Positions 1 through 11,159 of a DNA stretch of 64,000 bases are shown here, piece by piece; the stretch's first letter is position 1, and the number at the start of each line of letters is the position of its first letter. Made by a program: the position numbers and the translations under genes. The DNA is from Gnetum montanum (taxonomy: Eukaryota > Streptophyta > Gnetopsida > Gnetales > Gnetaceae). The stretch is taken from NCBI GenBank assembly GCA_015680685.1, contig MNCI01022386.1, positions 195,787-259,786 on the forward strand. Direction: 5' to 3'. The notes below the pieces were generated by a model. It made no database searches and was not told where the DNA came from. It was given only the letters and a program-made list of their open reading frames with translations.

Positions 1-91
1 GTTAAGGCATTTAGTCTACGGAGTTCAACCGGATCGCACGTACACACTCGTATTCGTATGGTTGAGTGTAGGGGTACCTCGCCACTCATCA
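1..91 (+). repeat. 3' end of an Athila-like LTR, cut by the window edge
   Basis: The text from about position 15 to the closing CACTCATCA at 91 matches the last part of the E1 LTRs, including the GTATGGTTGAGTGTAGGGG stretch. It is a separate copy of the same family, ending 40 bp before the target duplication of E1. Whether it is a 3' LTR or a solo LTR cannot be told from the window. Confidence 0.85.
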
Positions 92-131
92 ATATATATA
101 TAGGTATTTGTTTGTTGCAAGAGTTACTCAT

Positions 132-956
132 TAATGATTCATGAATTTTTTGGCTATGATATCGCACCCATGATATCGCGTACACGATACTGCTTCCTCA
201 TCTATAAATAAGAAGTAGGCATATTTAGTAGAGAGTCTTTTAGTTTTAGAAGTTTTTAAGTTAAGTTCAGTAGTTTTGTAGAGACTCCTTGTCAATTTTC
301 CTCTCAACCCTTTTCTTCTAGTGCATGCCCGCAGTGTGATGATTGTAATTGTACAGCATCCTTATTCGAGTGTGACGTACTTGGACACGCACATGACCAA
401 CAATAAAGATCGAAATTACTTCATCATTGCAGCATCCACTTAGCTTAATTATTCATTTAATTTTTATTGTTATTTACTACTTTCTTAAATATCTCTCTAC
501 CCTTATCTCCTAGTAATGTAGAATGAGTACGACTTAATCACAAGCATTCAAGTGTGACTACTTGGTAACCCAGTAGCGTACCTAGGGCATGCATTTGGTA
601 ATCCCAGTGGTAGTCATGCACGAGGTCCAAGATTTGTACAGATGATTATGGAACAGATGCTCATCACACTTAGGCTAGCTTAGATTCTCTCTCACCCTCT
701 CTCTCTCCTAGCTTAGTTAATAATATTTTCCATCATACCCAAGAGTAGCATTAGTGTAGGAACACATCATACACCTCACTCTGGACTAAACCATACGTGA
801 AAAAGCTAATACTAGTCCAGGCAGGAAGACAGTGAACTACCATCTACGAGTAACTATCTAGATACCACAACTAGTCTGTCTACAAAGTTTGACCAGATCG
901 TGCATGAAACACTCATATTCGTATGGTTGAGTGTAGGGGTACCTCACCACCCATCA
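132..956 (+). repeat. 5' LTR of E1
   Basis: The LTR aligns with 11176-12071. Its first bases have decayed from TGATGAGTC to TAATGATTC and its last are ATCA. U3 holds a short array of GATATC-type palindromes at about 158-195, followed by a TATA box (TATAAATA, 203-210). It is about 70 bp shorter than the 3' LTR, mainly because it has fewer GATATC units. The first base is fixed by the CTCAT target duplication. Confidence 0.92.
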
Positions 957-957
957 T

Positions 958-974
958 TGGCACCATTGCTGGGG
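958..974 (+). promoter_or_regulatory. Primer-binding site, tRNA-Asp type (decayed)
   Basis: TGGCACCATTGCTGGGG starts one base after the LTR. It matches the complement of the 3' end of plant tRNA-Asp(GTC) except at three positions, each a CpG-type transition. A tRNA-Asp primer is typical of the plant Athila lineage. Confidence 0.85.
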
Positions 975-1097
975 ATGGTGCTAGTTATCTAAATTAGTTA
1001 TATCATACAAGGTCACTGTATAGGAATTAATGATATATCTTTTAGGGAGAAATAATTACAAAAATTCACATACAAATTCACACAAAATTTCACAATC

Positions 1098-3150
1098 ATG
1101 CCTCTCCTACAAGACTATAATAATGCCACATCTAGTGAAGCAGTTCATTAGAGAACCAACGAATTATATGATAATGAAGATTGGAGTACACAATCTGAGG
1201 TGGGGGTTTCTTATAAACATAAACAAAGGCAACATCATCCCAATGCATGAAAGCATAACTTACTCAATGACAATGAACCCCTACTAGCCACTACAAGCCT
1301 AACGCAAATACAAGAGGCTATTCGAATCTTCCGTAGGCATCATAAAGAGAGCCGCCTACTCAGGCTCGATTTAAAAAACTTTCCCAATTTCTCAGGAGGC
1401 TATGACTTAGATTCACAACAACATTTACAGGCCTTCTATGATGCTTGTTCATGGAACAACATTGATAACAGATGGCAAAAACTCAAGCTCTTTCCTATGA
1501 CACTCGTTGGCCAAGCAAAAGTATGGTATTGACTGTTAAAACCAAATTCAATATGACATTGGCCAAGAAAAAGTATGGTATTGATTGTTAAAACCAAATT
1601 CAATATGACATTGGCCAACAATGGTAGACCTCTTTAACAAAAGATATCAAACCTACGCAAGAGTGTTAGCCTTGAGGAAACAAATCCAAGAGTGGAAACA
1701 AGCACAACATGAACCCTTGCACGTGGCCTTAGAAAGATATTATGCACTGTTAAACAACTGTCCAGGCCATGAGTTCTCCGAGGAAAGGCTAATGTACCAT
1801 ATCATTGATGGGCTTCATGATGAAACAAGAGAGACCCTAGGGATGTATGCCCAAGGTCAACTATACGAATTCTGAACCCATCAATTCCAAGAGCTTATTC
1901 TAGCAGGTAGCAAAAGAAGAAGAAGAAATGGCTAGATGGGAGAGTGTTGAAAAAAATCAATGGGACCAAAATCTTAACTTAACAAAGGTCCATAATCATA
2001 AAAAGGAGAAATCAAGCTATCTCAAGGAGGAGGAACCATCCTTGCCAATACAACAATCATTAGAAGAAATCCAGGAAAAGATCAATAAGATGTTGGAATG
2101 GATGCATAAAAAGTGTGGAGAATATATTAATATTATTGGAGATAGAGTTTTGACAACCCAAGAAGCAAGAAAATATATCATTAGACATTCGGAAAGAAGG
2201 GATGGGGAAAATAAGAGCTCAACTATCGATCATACGTATGAATGCAACATTTTCCTGTATGATCACCCCAAGGGCCAATGCCCAATCTTGTTAAATTTAT
2301 ATGAGCATTGGGGAAACACGTTACACCCAGAGTTTGTACAGAGATACTGTGTTTGATCATAGTGACAACAATCCCAGTTGTGGAGGAAGCCATCCCTAAA
2401 CAGGAGACACCCTTTGTATCATCCGAATCCAAATTCTTATCTAGTCCAACATCCTGTTTCTCTAATTGGGTCAACATAATCTATCTCACCACATTATCAT
2501 TCTCCTTAGTACTATCAGCCCATGTCCTCAACACAACCACCACCTTATGTACCTTACACTTCTTGTAAATTTCAACATTCTCATCCTTTCCCTCCTATAT
2601 CACCACCATCTATTCCTGAAGTGTCTACACCATGGCAACAACCGATGAACATTACTTGTGCTACTATTGCCAACAGCAGTGAGAGACCTCCTCAACATCG
2701 AAGGTGTCCCTTCTTTAGACATGACTATAGGAAGGGATAACACAATTCCAAGACCACTACATTCTCCAAATCAGCACAAGTCCAACACTGTGGTGCATCC
2801 TTCTTTTCGAACCCAACGCCTTGTGTTACTTCATCAAGGCCACCAATTAACACTCCAACAACCATATGGCCTAATGAATACAGCCATGGAGAGTGACATC
2901 CTGATCCTTGCATACCATCTTATGGTCCCAAGTATCATAGTGGGTCAACTCTTTATCCAGGAACCACATCTTATAAATTGCCCCACTATGATTACTATAA
3001 TCAAGTGTGAGAACCCCAATGGGGTAAGTGTGACTGAGTTTCAATATTTCCAACATGCAAGGATCGTCATCTTTCATTTATTAATCCTGGCCATGCTCAA
3101 CCATTTAGTTATGGGGGATATCCCCCATTTTAATAACAAGCAGGATTAAT
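1098..3150 (+). pseudogene. gag: gag of E1 (broken)
   Basis: Gag makes the particle shell in which reverse transcription takes place. The likely start is the ATG at 1098, about 140 bp after the LTR, the position used in E2. Recognisable blocks are the capsid-like segment with LQAFYDACSWNNID (from about 1420), its continuation at 1621-1875 (ALRKQIQEW, HIIDGLHDETRETLG) and a decayed zinc knuckle near 2243-2281 (C-N-I-F then YDHPKGQC). The tail to about 3150 is rich in P, Q, H and Y. A 52-bp tandem duplication and several stops break the frame. Identification as Athila-type gag comes from alignment by eye with E2 and E4. Confidence 0.8.
1511..1614 (+). repeat. 52-bp tandem duplication inside gag
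   Basis: Two near-identical 52-bp units begin at 1511 and 1563, each starting CCAAG(C/A)AAAAGTATGG. The unit is not a multiple of three and so shifts the gag frame. E2 has one copy at the equivalent place. Confidence 0.9.
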
Positions 3151-4320
3151 AAATATTTTTCATTTTCTTTAATTTTACAATTTTTTATTTTCCAATTTTT
3201 CATTTTTCAATTTCTTGTTTTATGTTTTTGTCTTTTTGTCTCTTTANATTCTTAAAACTTAAAATTAATTTTTTGTTCATTGTCCTCGGAATGAAGAAGG
3301 ATGGATCAAGAGGGAATGATTAGGGTGTGACATCAAAGGGACTTACGAATTCTCTTTAGTGACTTCTGTGGGAGTTATCATGCAACGTGGTTGTACTAAG
3401 ATTCTTGTAGATCTAACGCAAAATGGGAGTAAGAGTAATGAAAAGGGCACTCAAAAATCCAATGTTGTTCTAGGGGGTCCCACTGGAAAGACATGCATCC
3501 ATGCCTAAAGATTGGCATCTTCTCTGGATTTAGCATTCATTCAAAAAAAAAACAAAGGAAGTACCACAAAGCAAAAATCACTCCTCCCTTGAACACAATG
3601 CTAAGTGATTGTACGCCTTGTTGTTATGGTACTCTCATAGTTGCTCATCATGGGATGAAACAATGCAGTGTCACTGATCAGAGGAATGGACTTGATCCTA
3701 ATCTTGGAACGACAAGTTAATGACACATTAATCATGCTTTACATGTAGAATTCACTATGTCCTAGGTCAGTTACCTCATGTCCCAATTTCTACAATCCCT
3801 TCTATAGGCCATCTCATCTCACTGTTCATGTAATTGTAGCTTGTGTCTTGTGTAGTGTACAATTCTTACCTCATTCCAGTGATACTTACATATGTGTGTT
3901 TTGTGGAACCAGTTTGGATTACATTTAACCCTTCTAGTGCCTACGGACACTTTTGAGTGGTTACGCAAGGGCATTATAGGTTGGAACCTGCTTTGGGGAG
4001 GACCGACTTGCGTAATTTTTTGTAATTTTCATTCATAACACATCTTCGATACACCATCTATTATCCTTAGCATATTTTCAATGATATTCTTTCCCTTATT
4101 ACTATCCCTTCAATTCGAACATTCCTATGAACCATCACATAACCTTTTTCTCTCTCTTACCACCTAAGGCCCTTATTGGTCATTTCCACACCATCATAAT
4201 TATTCGTGCCTTTAAAACTAGTTGAATTACCCTAGAACCCTTTAACATTCATCCACATGTCCTTAGTTTAGATCATCCACTTCAAAAAAATCTTTAAAAA
4301 TTCAATATATTCCATAGTGC
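3151..4320 (+). other. Post-pol untranslated region joined directly to gag
   Basis: It begins with a T-rich low-complexity stretch (about 3160-3245), followed by text that aligns with 52490-53500 of E2, for example GGGACTTACGAATTC here against GGGACTTGTGAATTC in E2. In E2 this follows integrase. Its position right after gag marks the pol deletion scar, which lies between about 3100 and 3170. No gene is seen in it. Confidence 0.75.
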
Positions 4321-4400
4321 CTTAACATCGATAGGTCGCTATATCGTGTATGCGATATCACATACACGATATCACATCCCACAAATCTATATATACGTGA
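4321..4400 (+). promoter_or_regulatory. Internal U3-like module: GATATC array plus TATA box
   Basis: Palindromic units (CTATATCGTGTATGCGATAT, then CACGATATCACATC) are followed about 10 bp later by a TATA-like CTATATATA at 4387-4395. This repeats the order and wording of the LTR U3 region, but lies inside the element, upstream of the large ORF at 8259. E2 has the same arrangement at 53560-53660. A promoter function is inferred only. Confidence 0.55.
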
Positions 4401-4799
4401 TATCCTATGCTACTGTTGGCACATTTGGCCATTTCATGGAACAGATTAGAACACAAGATTGAGAATTACAACTAGAGCAGCACTAGGACTTGAACATCTA
4501 CACGATAAGACAAGCCCGCCTATTATATATCGTGATCTGAAATGGCCTGCAGGAACAAGCCACCATGTGGCCTCTTATGAGGGATGTTGTGACAACACTT
4601 GGTTACCTGTCTTCTTAGACCTATGATCCTCTATTTCAGTCATCCATTAACGTTAAACCCACTTTTTCAAGTCAGAATGAAAAGATGGAGAGAAAATTAA
4701 CTACTAGAACAGACAATAATCAAGTGTCCAAAATGGAGAAAATTAATGCCAAGGGTTTTAAACAACCCTCATTATTGGAGGATTCCAAAAAATCGAAAT

Positions 4800-5990
4800 G
4801 CAACATTTTGGACGTGGTGATTTTGGGGATCTTGAAAAATTCTACAATTCTCGACAGGAATGCCTTCTTCCCTCATTTCCCGAGCCACGCATTTCCCCCG
4901 AAAATAAACTAGCAAAATCACTTTTGGTAATTTCCTATGGATGGAAAGGACATCATATTTCCATAGAACGTATGTACGATGTGAGAACCGATAAAATTGA
5001 TTTCTCCGAAATGGATAAGCATGAAGTGATTTCCCGTCATCAGTGAATGCAAAAAGTGGCCCAACCGATCCCCAGTTGATGAGTTTAATGGCCGAGCCCC
5101 ATCGAGCTCAAAGACTAAAGTCACGTGTTTATTACTATACTACCTTAATACCTTGGCTCCTAAGCTTATGTAGCATTTTAATAAACGCTGAGCATGTATA
5201 AATAGATAATTGAAAATCAAAATAGGTTGGTAGCTCGCAAGGTTCATAAGAACAGTCTTGGGCCAGCAGCAACGTCTAGTAGATTGTTTGATTCTTTCAT
5301 TTTGAAGGGTACGAAAGAAACAGAGTTCAAGCAAGCCGGGTATTGCTAGGGCCAGAAAGTTTGATGTCAGATTCACCGTTTTTACTCAGGGTTCAGCAAT
5401 CGCCACAAACGCAGACACAGGCATAGGCACATGTTCAGGTTCAATCTCAAAATCAAGCTCAGGCTCAAACTTAGGTTCTGACGTGAGGCATGTTGGAGGG
5501 ATCATTTCTGTTGTTTCAGTATCATCATGTTGGCATACTCCTGCACCTCCATCACCTGTTTCATGGTCTCTGCATCCATCAGAGAATGAGAAATTTGTCT
5601 GCATTCCAGCACCCCTGTCATGTCCACCTTCATTGTGGCCATCGTCGTCTCCATCTCAGTGTCGTGTGTGATTATTAACAGCATCACATAAGTTCGAATC
5701 AAATCATCCTACAAAACCTCCATTATTGACGAACCCTAGCGTAAAGGCAAATTCAACCCAAAAATGGAAAATGATACCGTGCCCTAATTCGGCTAAACCG
5801 TGAGATTGCCATGGTATTTTCGGAGCGTGGATCAGACATGGGTAGCAATGGCAGAGGATTTTGGCAATGTTGACAACAAATGATGAAGGGTTGCAGGTGG
5901 TGAAGCGTAGCTTTTTGGTATGCACAGCTTGCTACCGAGTACATCAGAAAGGAGGGCATTACACTGCTGAACTCAAATTTTTCCTAGAGG
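4800..5990. other. Coding-like stretches inside the solo LTR, unidentified
   Basis: Several short plus-strand readings have protein-like composition: 4798-5046 (contains LPSFPEPRISPENK), a Q-rich stretch around 5395-5470, and about 5855-5990 (contains VVKRSFLVCTACYRVH). The last is in an open frame for about 45 codons up to a TAG. CpG is less depleted here than in neighbouring elements. I recognise none of them; they may be captured host fragments or chance. Confidence 0.25.
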
Positions 5991-6335
5991 ATCCCTAGAA
6001 TGCCAAGAATGCTGCACGTTAATAGCAACAGTAACTTCCATAACTACACATTCACAACTACATCGAGGCTCTAATTGCAGAATACCACATTTATTCTAAT
6101 TAACTTTGGATTTTGATATAAATTATTTAATTGCTGATGTAAGTTTGATAGCCCTTGGTTATGTACCAAGTAAGTATAAATGTTGATTTAAAAATTTGTA
6201 TATGCTAAGGAGTTATATTGGATAGTTATCCAATAGGACACTTGGCCACCATAGATTTTATTTCTATAGTTGTAACTTTGTGTGCAAGTTGCAACTTCCT
6301 AGCCTTAATCCCATGATGTTTGTAACTACCAAGGC

Positions 6336-6538
6336 CACTTATCAACTATAACCTTTTTATCTCCATGGTGACCACTTGGCGACTGAATGAAGCCACTTGT
6401 CAACTGCATGGGACACTTATCAACTACAACCTTTTTATCTCCATGGTGACCACTTGGCAACTAAATGAAGACACTTGGCAACTAAATGGGACACTTGTCA
6501 CCTACAGCTTTTTTCTCTCTATGGTGGTTATAACCACC
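6336..6538 (+). repeat. 78-bp tandem repeat, about 2.6 copies
   Basis: Units begin at 6336, 6414 and 6492, each with CACTTRTCAMCTAYA and CTCCATGGTGACCACTTGGC or close variants. They sit just upstream of a TATA box, a common place for enhancer-type subrepeats in LTR U3 regions. Confidence 0.9.
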
Positions 6539-6576
6539 CAAGATATTTTGTAACTTACCTACCTACCTTTGAACCC

Positions 6577-6584
6577 TATAAAAA
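6577..6584 (+). promoter_or_regulatory. TATA box of the solo LTR
   Basis: CCCTATAAAAAGGCTTC is a canonical plant TATA context, about 40 bp after the 78-bp repeats. It suggests plus-strand transcription starting near 6610. Confidence 0.6.
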
Positions 6585-7948
6585 GGCTTCAGGGATCAAG
6601 GAGGGAGCAACATCACTTGAGCTCTCACTTGGAGACACACTCTTGGAAGACATTGTGAAGGATTGCTTGTAATATGGCTTGCTAAAGAAAATATTTTAGC
6701 CTCTTTGTCGTAGTCCTGTGAGTTATGTTTTATTTTTATTTTGTTTAAATTGTTTAGCTTGTGGTTTATATAGTATCATCCTTGGTAAGTAATTTTGGGA
6801 TTTTTAGATTGCTCTTATTGTTCTTGTTGCACGATTGAAAGTTTCTATTACAATTTTGCCATAGAAGCACTTTTGTTTAAAAGCCTTAAGAAAGCCTTAA
6901 GAGCATTTTAGTTGCAAATTTGATTATTGTGCAACGTATAAGAACCGTTATTGAGATTGTTGTAAGAGAGCCTCTACTTGTAGTCATGCCGTTGAACGAT
7001 TCAATAGTCAAGAGGGTTCAAAAAATCTTTGGTATTTTGATGGGATTAGAATAGCTTCTTTTTATCTTTAAAGTGAATCTTCATGATATTTCAATCAGAA
7101 ATTGTCAAGTCTTTTGAAGGTTCTGTTGAATGCAATTTTTGACATCCATTATCTAGCCAAAATGGAGTCTCGTATGTGATAGTTTACACAGCAATTTTTT
7201 GGTAGCATAGTAGGATTGTCTTGAAGAAATTGCTTATTTGAGCCTTGGAAGTTTGACCAATTCGTAGATATTGAATTTGGGATAGCTTTATTGCGAAGTG
7301 TTTACTTGTGTCATTTTACCTTGTTTAAATATTTGAGGTCTACACAAATATGCTTTCTTTTCTGTCTATTTCCATCGAATCCTGCTCTGTTTCTAGTTTT
7401 CTTGTAGAACTATCTCTTTCTCTGGGGAAAATTAGAAGTAGATTCGTAGAGTTGTGTTCAAATGTTTTTGCAAAATTTTATTTGTTACAAGTAGGTATTA
7501 TAAGGACCGCGTAGACTAGGCAATTGAACAAAATAGGAACTCTCAATAACTCACAGTACTTGGCAAAGTTGGCTGAATCTCTTTAAGATAAGTCATTTGT
7601 AGCTTACACACAACGCAATCATTTCATCTTTCACAACCGCACACCACAACAACGCACACACATACTCACATTAAATACTGAGTCTATTTGGAGGTATCTG
7701 GGCCTTGGTGTTGCCAGAGACCAACAAGCACCTAAATCCTGTTCGAGGACACTCGTTGGCGGTCGCATCCCAAACGGTCGCCAACAGCTACTTAACATCA
7801 TTTTCAACTATTCATGTGAGGGAAGTCTTTCAAATTTCTCTCTACGACTTACGATTGCGCATCATTTGCTTTCATATCCATAACTTGCTCGTTGGTCCTT
7901 CGATTTTCATTCCGTTTGAACCTACTTGAACTTAATGTGTTCATCTTA

Positions 7949-7963
7949 GTCATGGGGGAGGGG
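7949..7963 (+). other. Internal polypurine-tract-like site in E1
   Basis: GTCATGGGGGAGGGG repeats the wording of the true polypurine tract before the 3' LTR (AGTCATGGGGGTA). It lies about 300 bp upstream of the large ORF. E2 has GTCATGGGGGG at the same place (53843). Confidence 0.5.
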
Positions 7964-8258
7964 CACATGCCGAATAGAGCATAAATTTTTTGGAATATTT
8001 CATCACATGAAGGACATTATCAAGGGTAATTAGTTACTAGATTAAAGATAAATGTGCCAAAAATAATTTCATCCCCTTAGTTATATCGAGAAACTAGATT
8101 TGGAAACCACCTAAGCAAAGAGGATTCAATATTATAATCTTTTGGGAACATTTTAATTAACGTCACATGGAGATAAAGCAATTCCATTAAGGCAAGCAGT
8201 AAGGTATAACCTAACTTTGGAAACAACCTTACTAATGATTGGCCCCATGTGATTGCAG

Positions 8259-11003
8259 ATGGCCCTGAAACGCGGACAACAAGAAGGTCTTACTCAAGGT
8301 GGGAGAAAATGACCTAGGAGAAGCGAGATAGCATGTAGAGTAGGAGGAAAAATCATTTAGCATCCACCAAGAATACCCTGCTGTTATACAATCAAGTCAG
8401 GAAGAAGGAGGAGCTGCTGCAGTGCCTGAACAAGGACAACATCTCATGTTGCCCAAGGATTGTGTTTAGGAAATCCATGAAAGGTCCATATTCACTATAA
8501 TGATTGTGGAATTAAACTTTAGATCTTTCAAATAATTTTCTCTATAGGCCATTAGGGATCACCTCAAAAGGTCCCCATTATGGCCTATCCTCTCTGAAAG
8601 CGATGCTTGGTACTTAAGGAAAACGTACCAATTTTGGCATAATAAAGAACAAGGCACCATGGTTGACATCTGTGGTGTGACTATTGATTTCTCTATTTAG
8701 GCCATTTTGAAAGTATTAAACTTTCCAAATATAGGGCCAAAGGTTTCTCATTTGTCTACCCATTCAAACCCTAATGTGCAACAAGTTTGGTTGGAAACGA
8801 CATATGGCAAGGAAGATAAGACATTTGGGGAGTTGACGACGGAAGAGAGGATTTATTTCAAAATAGGGACTTATCACCTCTTTCCCACAAAAGGCTTAAA
8901 AATAATTTCAACATATGCAGCTAGAGGATGTCCAGTGTTGATGGGAAAGGTTAATGCTAACCTACCTCATCTATATTTTACGCAGATCTTGAGGCAATTT
9001 GAAGAACAAAAGATAGGGAAGCTTGCGTTGCCCTTCCCTTGTCTTATCAGGAAGTTTTGCAGACGTGTTGGTATCAGAGGATACACCAATGATGTCCTCT
9101 AAAAAGCCCAAAATGCTTCGTATGCTGAACTACTAAAGCCAACAACTGCAAGGAAAATCACTGGTGAGACGTTGGGGCCAGAACAAGAAAAAGAACAAAT
9201 GGTAGGGCCAACTACAACTCAACTTCCAGGACCTAGCCAACTTCCAAGCATAGGACCCAACCAACAATAAGAAGTAGCTCCTAGCACGGGCTAGCAGGAT
9301 CAACCACTGCCACCACCACAAGATTACAAACCGTCAATGAGCCATCTCAGGGCCATCACTGAGACGATCAGTTAGGAAAGTCGTGATGGTGAAAATCTCT
9401 TCCACATCATCAATAATGCTGTACAGCCCACGATTTCTTTGGATCGTGTAAGGGGTGAAGTGCCCATCCATATAGGAGGAGGGGAGAGCACTTGGTCACA
9501 ACAGATCTTAGGGAACACTACATCCTTTCAACTGCAATTAGAAACTAGTGAAGGGGCCACAGTGGTGGTCATGCAACACCAGGATGTAACAAGAGTCGTG
9601 GTCGCAGACCATATTAAAGAATCATTCAATGTACCTGTTATGCCACCGACAGATCTTACAAGAGCACGAGATGCTCAAACTCTGGCCATAACCTCAATGA
9701 CTCCTGCAGAACATGAGGATGTACTTGATCGATTGCTATAAACAGGATAGGTAATGACATCCTTGTTTGACATCGAAAGCTGGTCTTGACAGAGATGAGG
9801 GCTGAGCATGCTGAAGTAGAAGTGCAAAGATTGTAAGAAAGGCTCATGACCCTGCAAGTAGCATAGTGGGATCCTTCTCAATTCGTTCCCACAGACTAGC
9901 TGGACATTTTCAGGACTGAGCAACTCACTAAACTCATGACAGAGAATAAGAAGGTGGTAGAAGAAAAAGAGAAGGCTATTTGGGATGCCTCTACGACATA
10001 AGCACAAACTTATGCACATACCAAGGCACTCAAGGCCTTACAAGAAAAAAATAAACAACTTGTTGCTGACAACTTTCGGTTGACCTCGGTGGAGAAACAA
10101 AAGAATGTTCTTGAAGAAAATTTTCAACAATTACAAGAACTCATCATGGTCAACCAAGACATGAACAGTTTAGCCAAGGAAAATCGAACCCTCTCGATGG
10201 AGGAGGTATGCGCCATCTGTCAGAAGACAGCTATTGAAATAAGCACGTGGCAGAATGAGGTTAAACGGCATGAAAAACTGAAGGAGCATTTCCGGTACTA
10301 GGTGGGGATGTATAAATAGATCATCGAGAATGAGATCCATATGACCAAGGTCCACATCAATGCTCTTAGTGCTCAGCACACTAACTGGTGGGCCATATTG
10401 GACACATATGCATTTGCCAACCAGGTGGAAGTTAACAACCGGGACCTACAGATCCAGTACCTTATGAAATACATGGAGCTAGCAAACCTGTGGTATGCCA
10501 ACCTTGCCATGTTAACAGCAGGGCACCTAAGAATAGAGCTCGAGCAACAAGAAGCCACCACCTATGTCAAATATGAAGCAGAATTTGCAGAATGAAAGAA
10601 ATTATTACAAAAATTGGAGGTTGCAAATTCTAAACTTGATGTGGTTAAAGTAAGCCACTAGGGGAAAAAAGGTGTTGCAATAGACTTGGCTCGATGGCTT
10701 GCAGATTTTCAAGAATACAGAGACAAAGCTAGAGCTTACGAGAAGGAACAACTAGTGTTTGCGGCTTGGTATGCCAAAGTAAATAAAATGTTTTCACAAC
10801 TACCATGCCCATGGGAGGTGCCGACTCCATAAAACATCGAAACATTAGCATGGACGGCACAGGATCCCCGAGCCGAAGAGGAGAAACTCCAAGCCATACT
10901 TCAACGCCATCAAATCCCAAGACCTGGAGCACAAGACAAGGGAAAGGCACCTATGGAGGAGCCACCACCACCAAGAACTACATCAGTTCCATCAATTTTG
11001 TAG
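8259..11003 (+). pseudogene. Large post-integrase-type ORF of E1 (broken), coiled-coil protein
   Basis: The ATG at 8259 (MALKRGQQ) is chosen because E2 has MAPKRGEQ at its counterpart. The final TAG at 11001 follows a proline-rich tail (EEPPPPRTTS). The span is 915 codons but holds several TAG/TGA stops and at least two shifts: the middle (8707-9741) is in another frame than the start and end. Seen in order: a globular part with KIGTYHLFPTK and LALPFPCLIRKFCRRVGI (residues about 150-280), a Gln/Pro-rich linker, then long Glu/Lys/Gln coiled coils (about 520-800). No signal peptide or membrane segment is seen, so it is env-like by position only. The LPFPCLI block reminds me of the plant transposon-protein family Transposase_32, tentatively. 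Function unknown. Confidence 0.7.
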
Positions 11004-11159
11004 CTATAGGATTTTCTTTTTCATTCTCTATGTTGTGTCTCAATTTTTTTTGATTCCACACTACGGCATGAACCCATTCTCGCCAGTCAATAATCCCATA
11101 CCTATCCACTGTGTAATCAATGGAGCTTGTTCTCACTTTAACTCGAGGACGATTTCTCA

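Larger units (their letters stand above)
4414..7786. mobile_element. Solo-LTR-like insertion, 3.37 kb, unknown family
   Basis: The block starts TGTTGGC, ends GCCAACA and is flanked by perfect 5-bp duplications GCTAC (4409-4413 and 7787-7791). These are the hallmarks of an LTR retrotransposon insertion. I see no second copy of its start or end inside, so it is not a two-LTR element; the simplest reading is a very long solo LTR. It contains 78-bp tandem repeats followed by a TATA box, as expected of a U3. On that reading U3 would be about 2.2 kb. Text on both sides rejoins to match E2, confirming the boundaries. A two-ended TRIM or a gene-carrying element remain alternatives. Confidence 0.8.

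Noticed and set aside
1030-1287. 85-codon open frame in the E1 leader and gag start
   Set aside because: It is out of frame with the gag reading supported by comparison with E2 and has no motif.
5140-5925. Overlapping short open frames on both strands taken as genes
   Set aside because: None has a recognised domain or consistent frame; only a low-confidence coding-like note was kept for the region.
6336-6538. Possible CRISPR-like array
   Set aside because: Units are contiguous 78-bp tandem repeats without unique spacers, in plant DNA.
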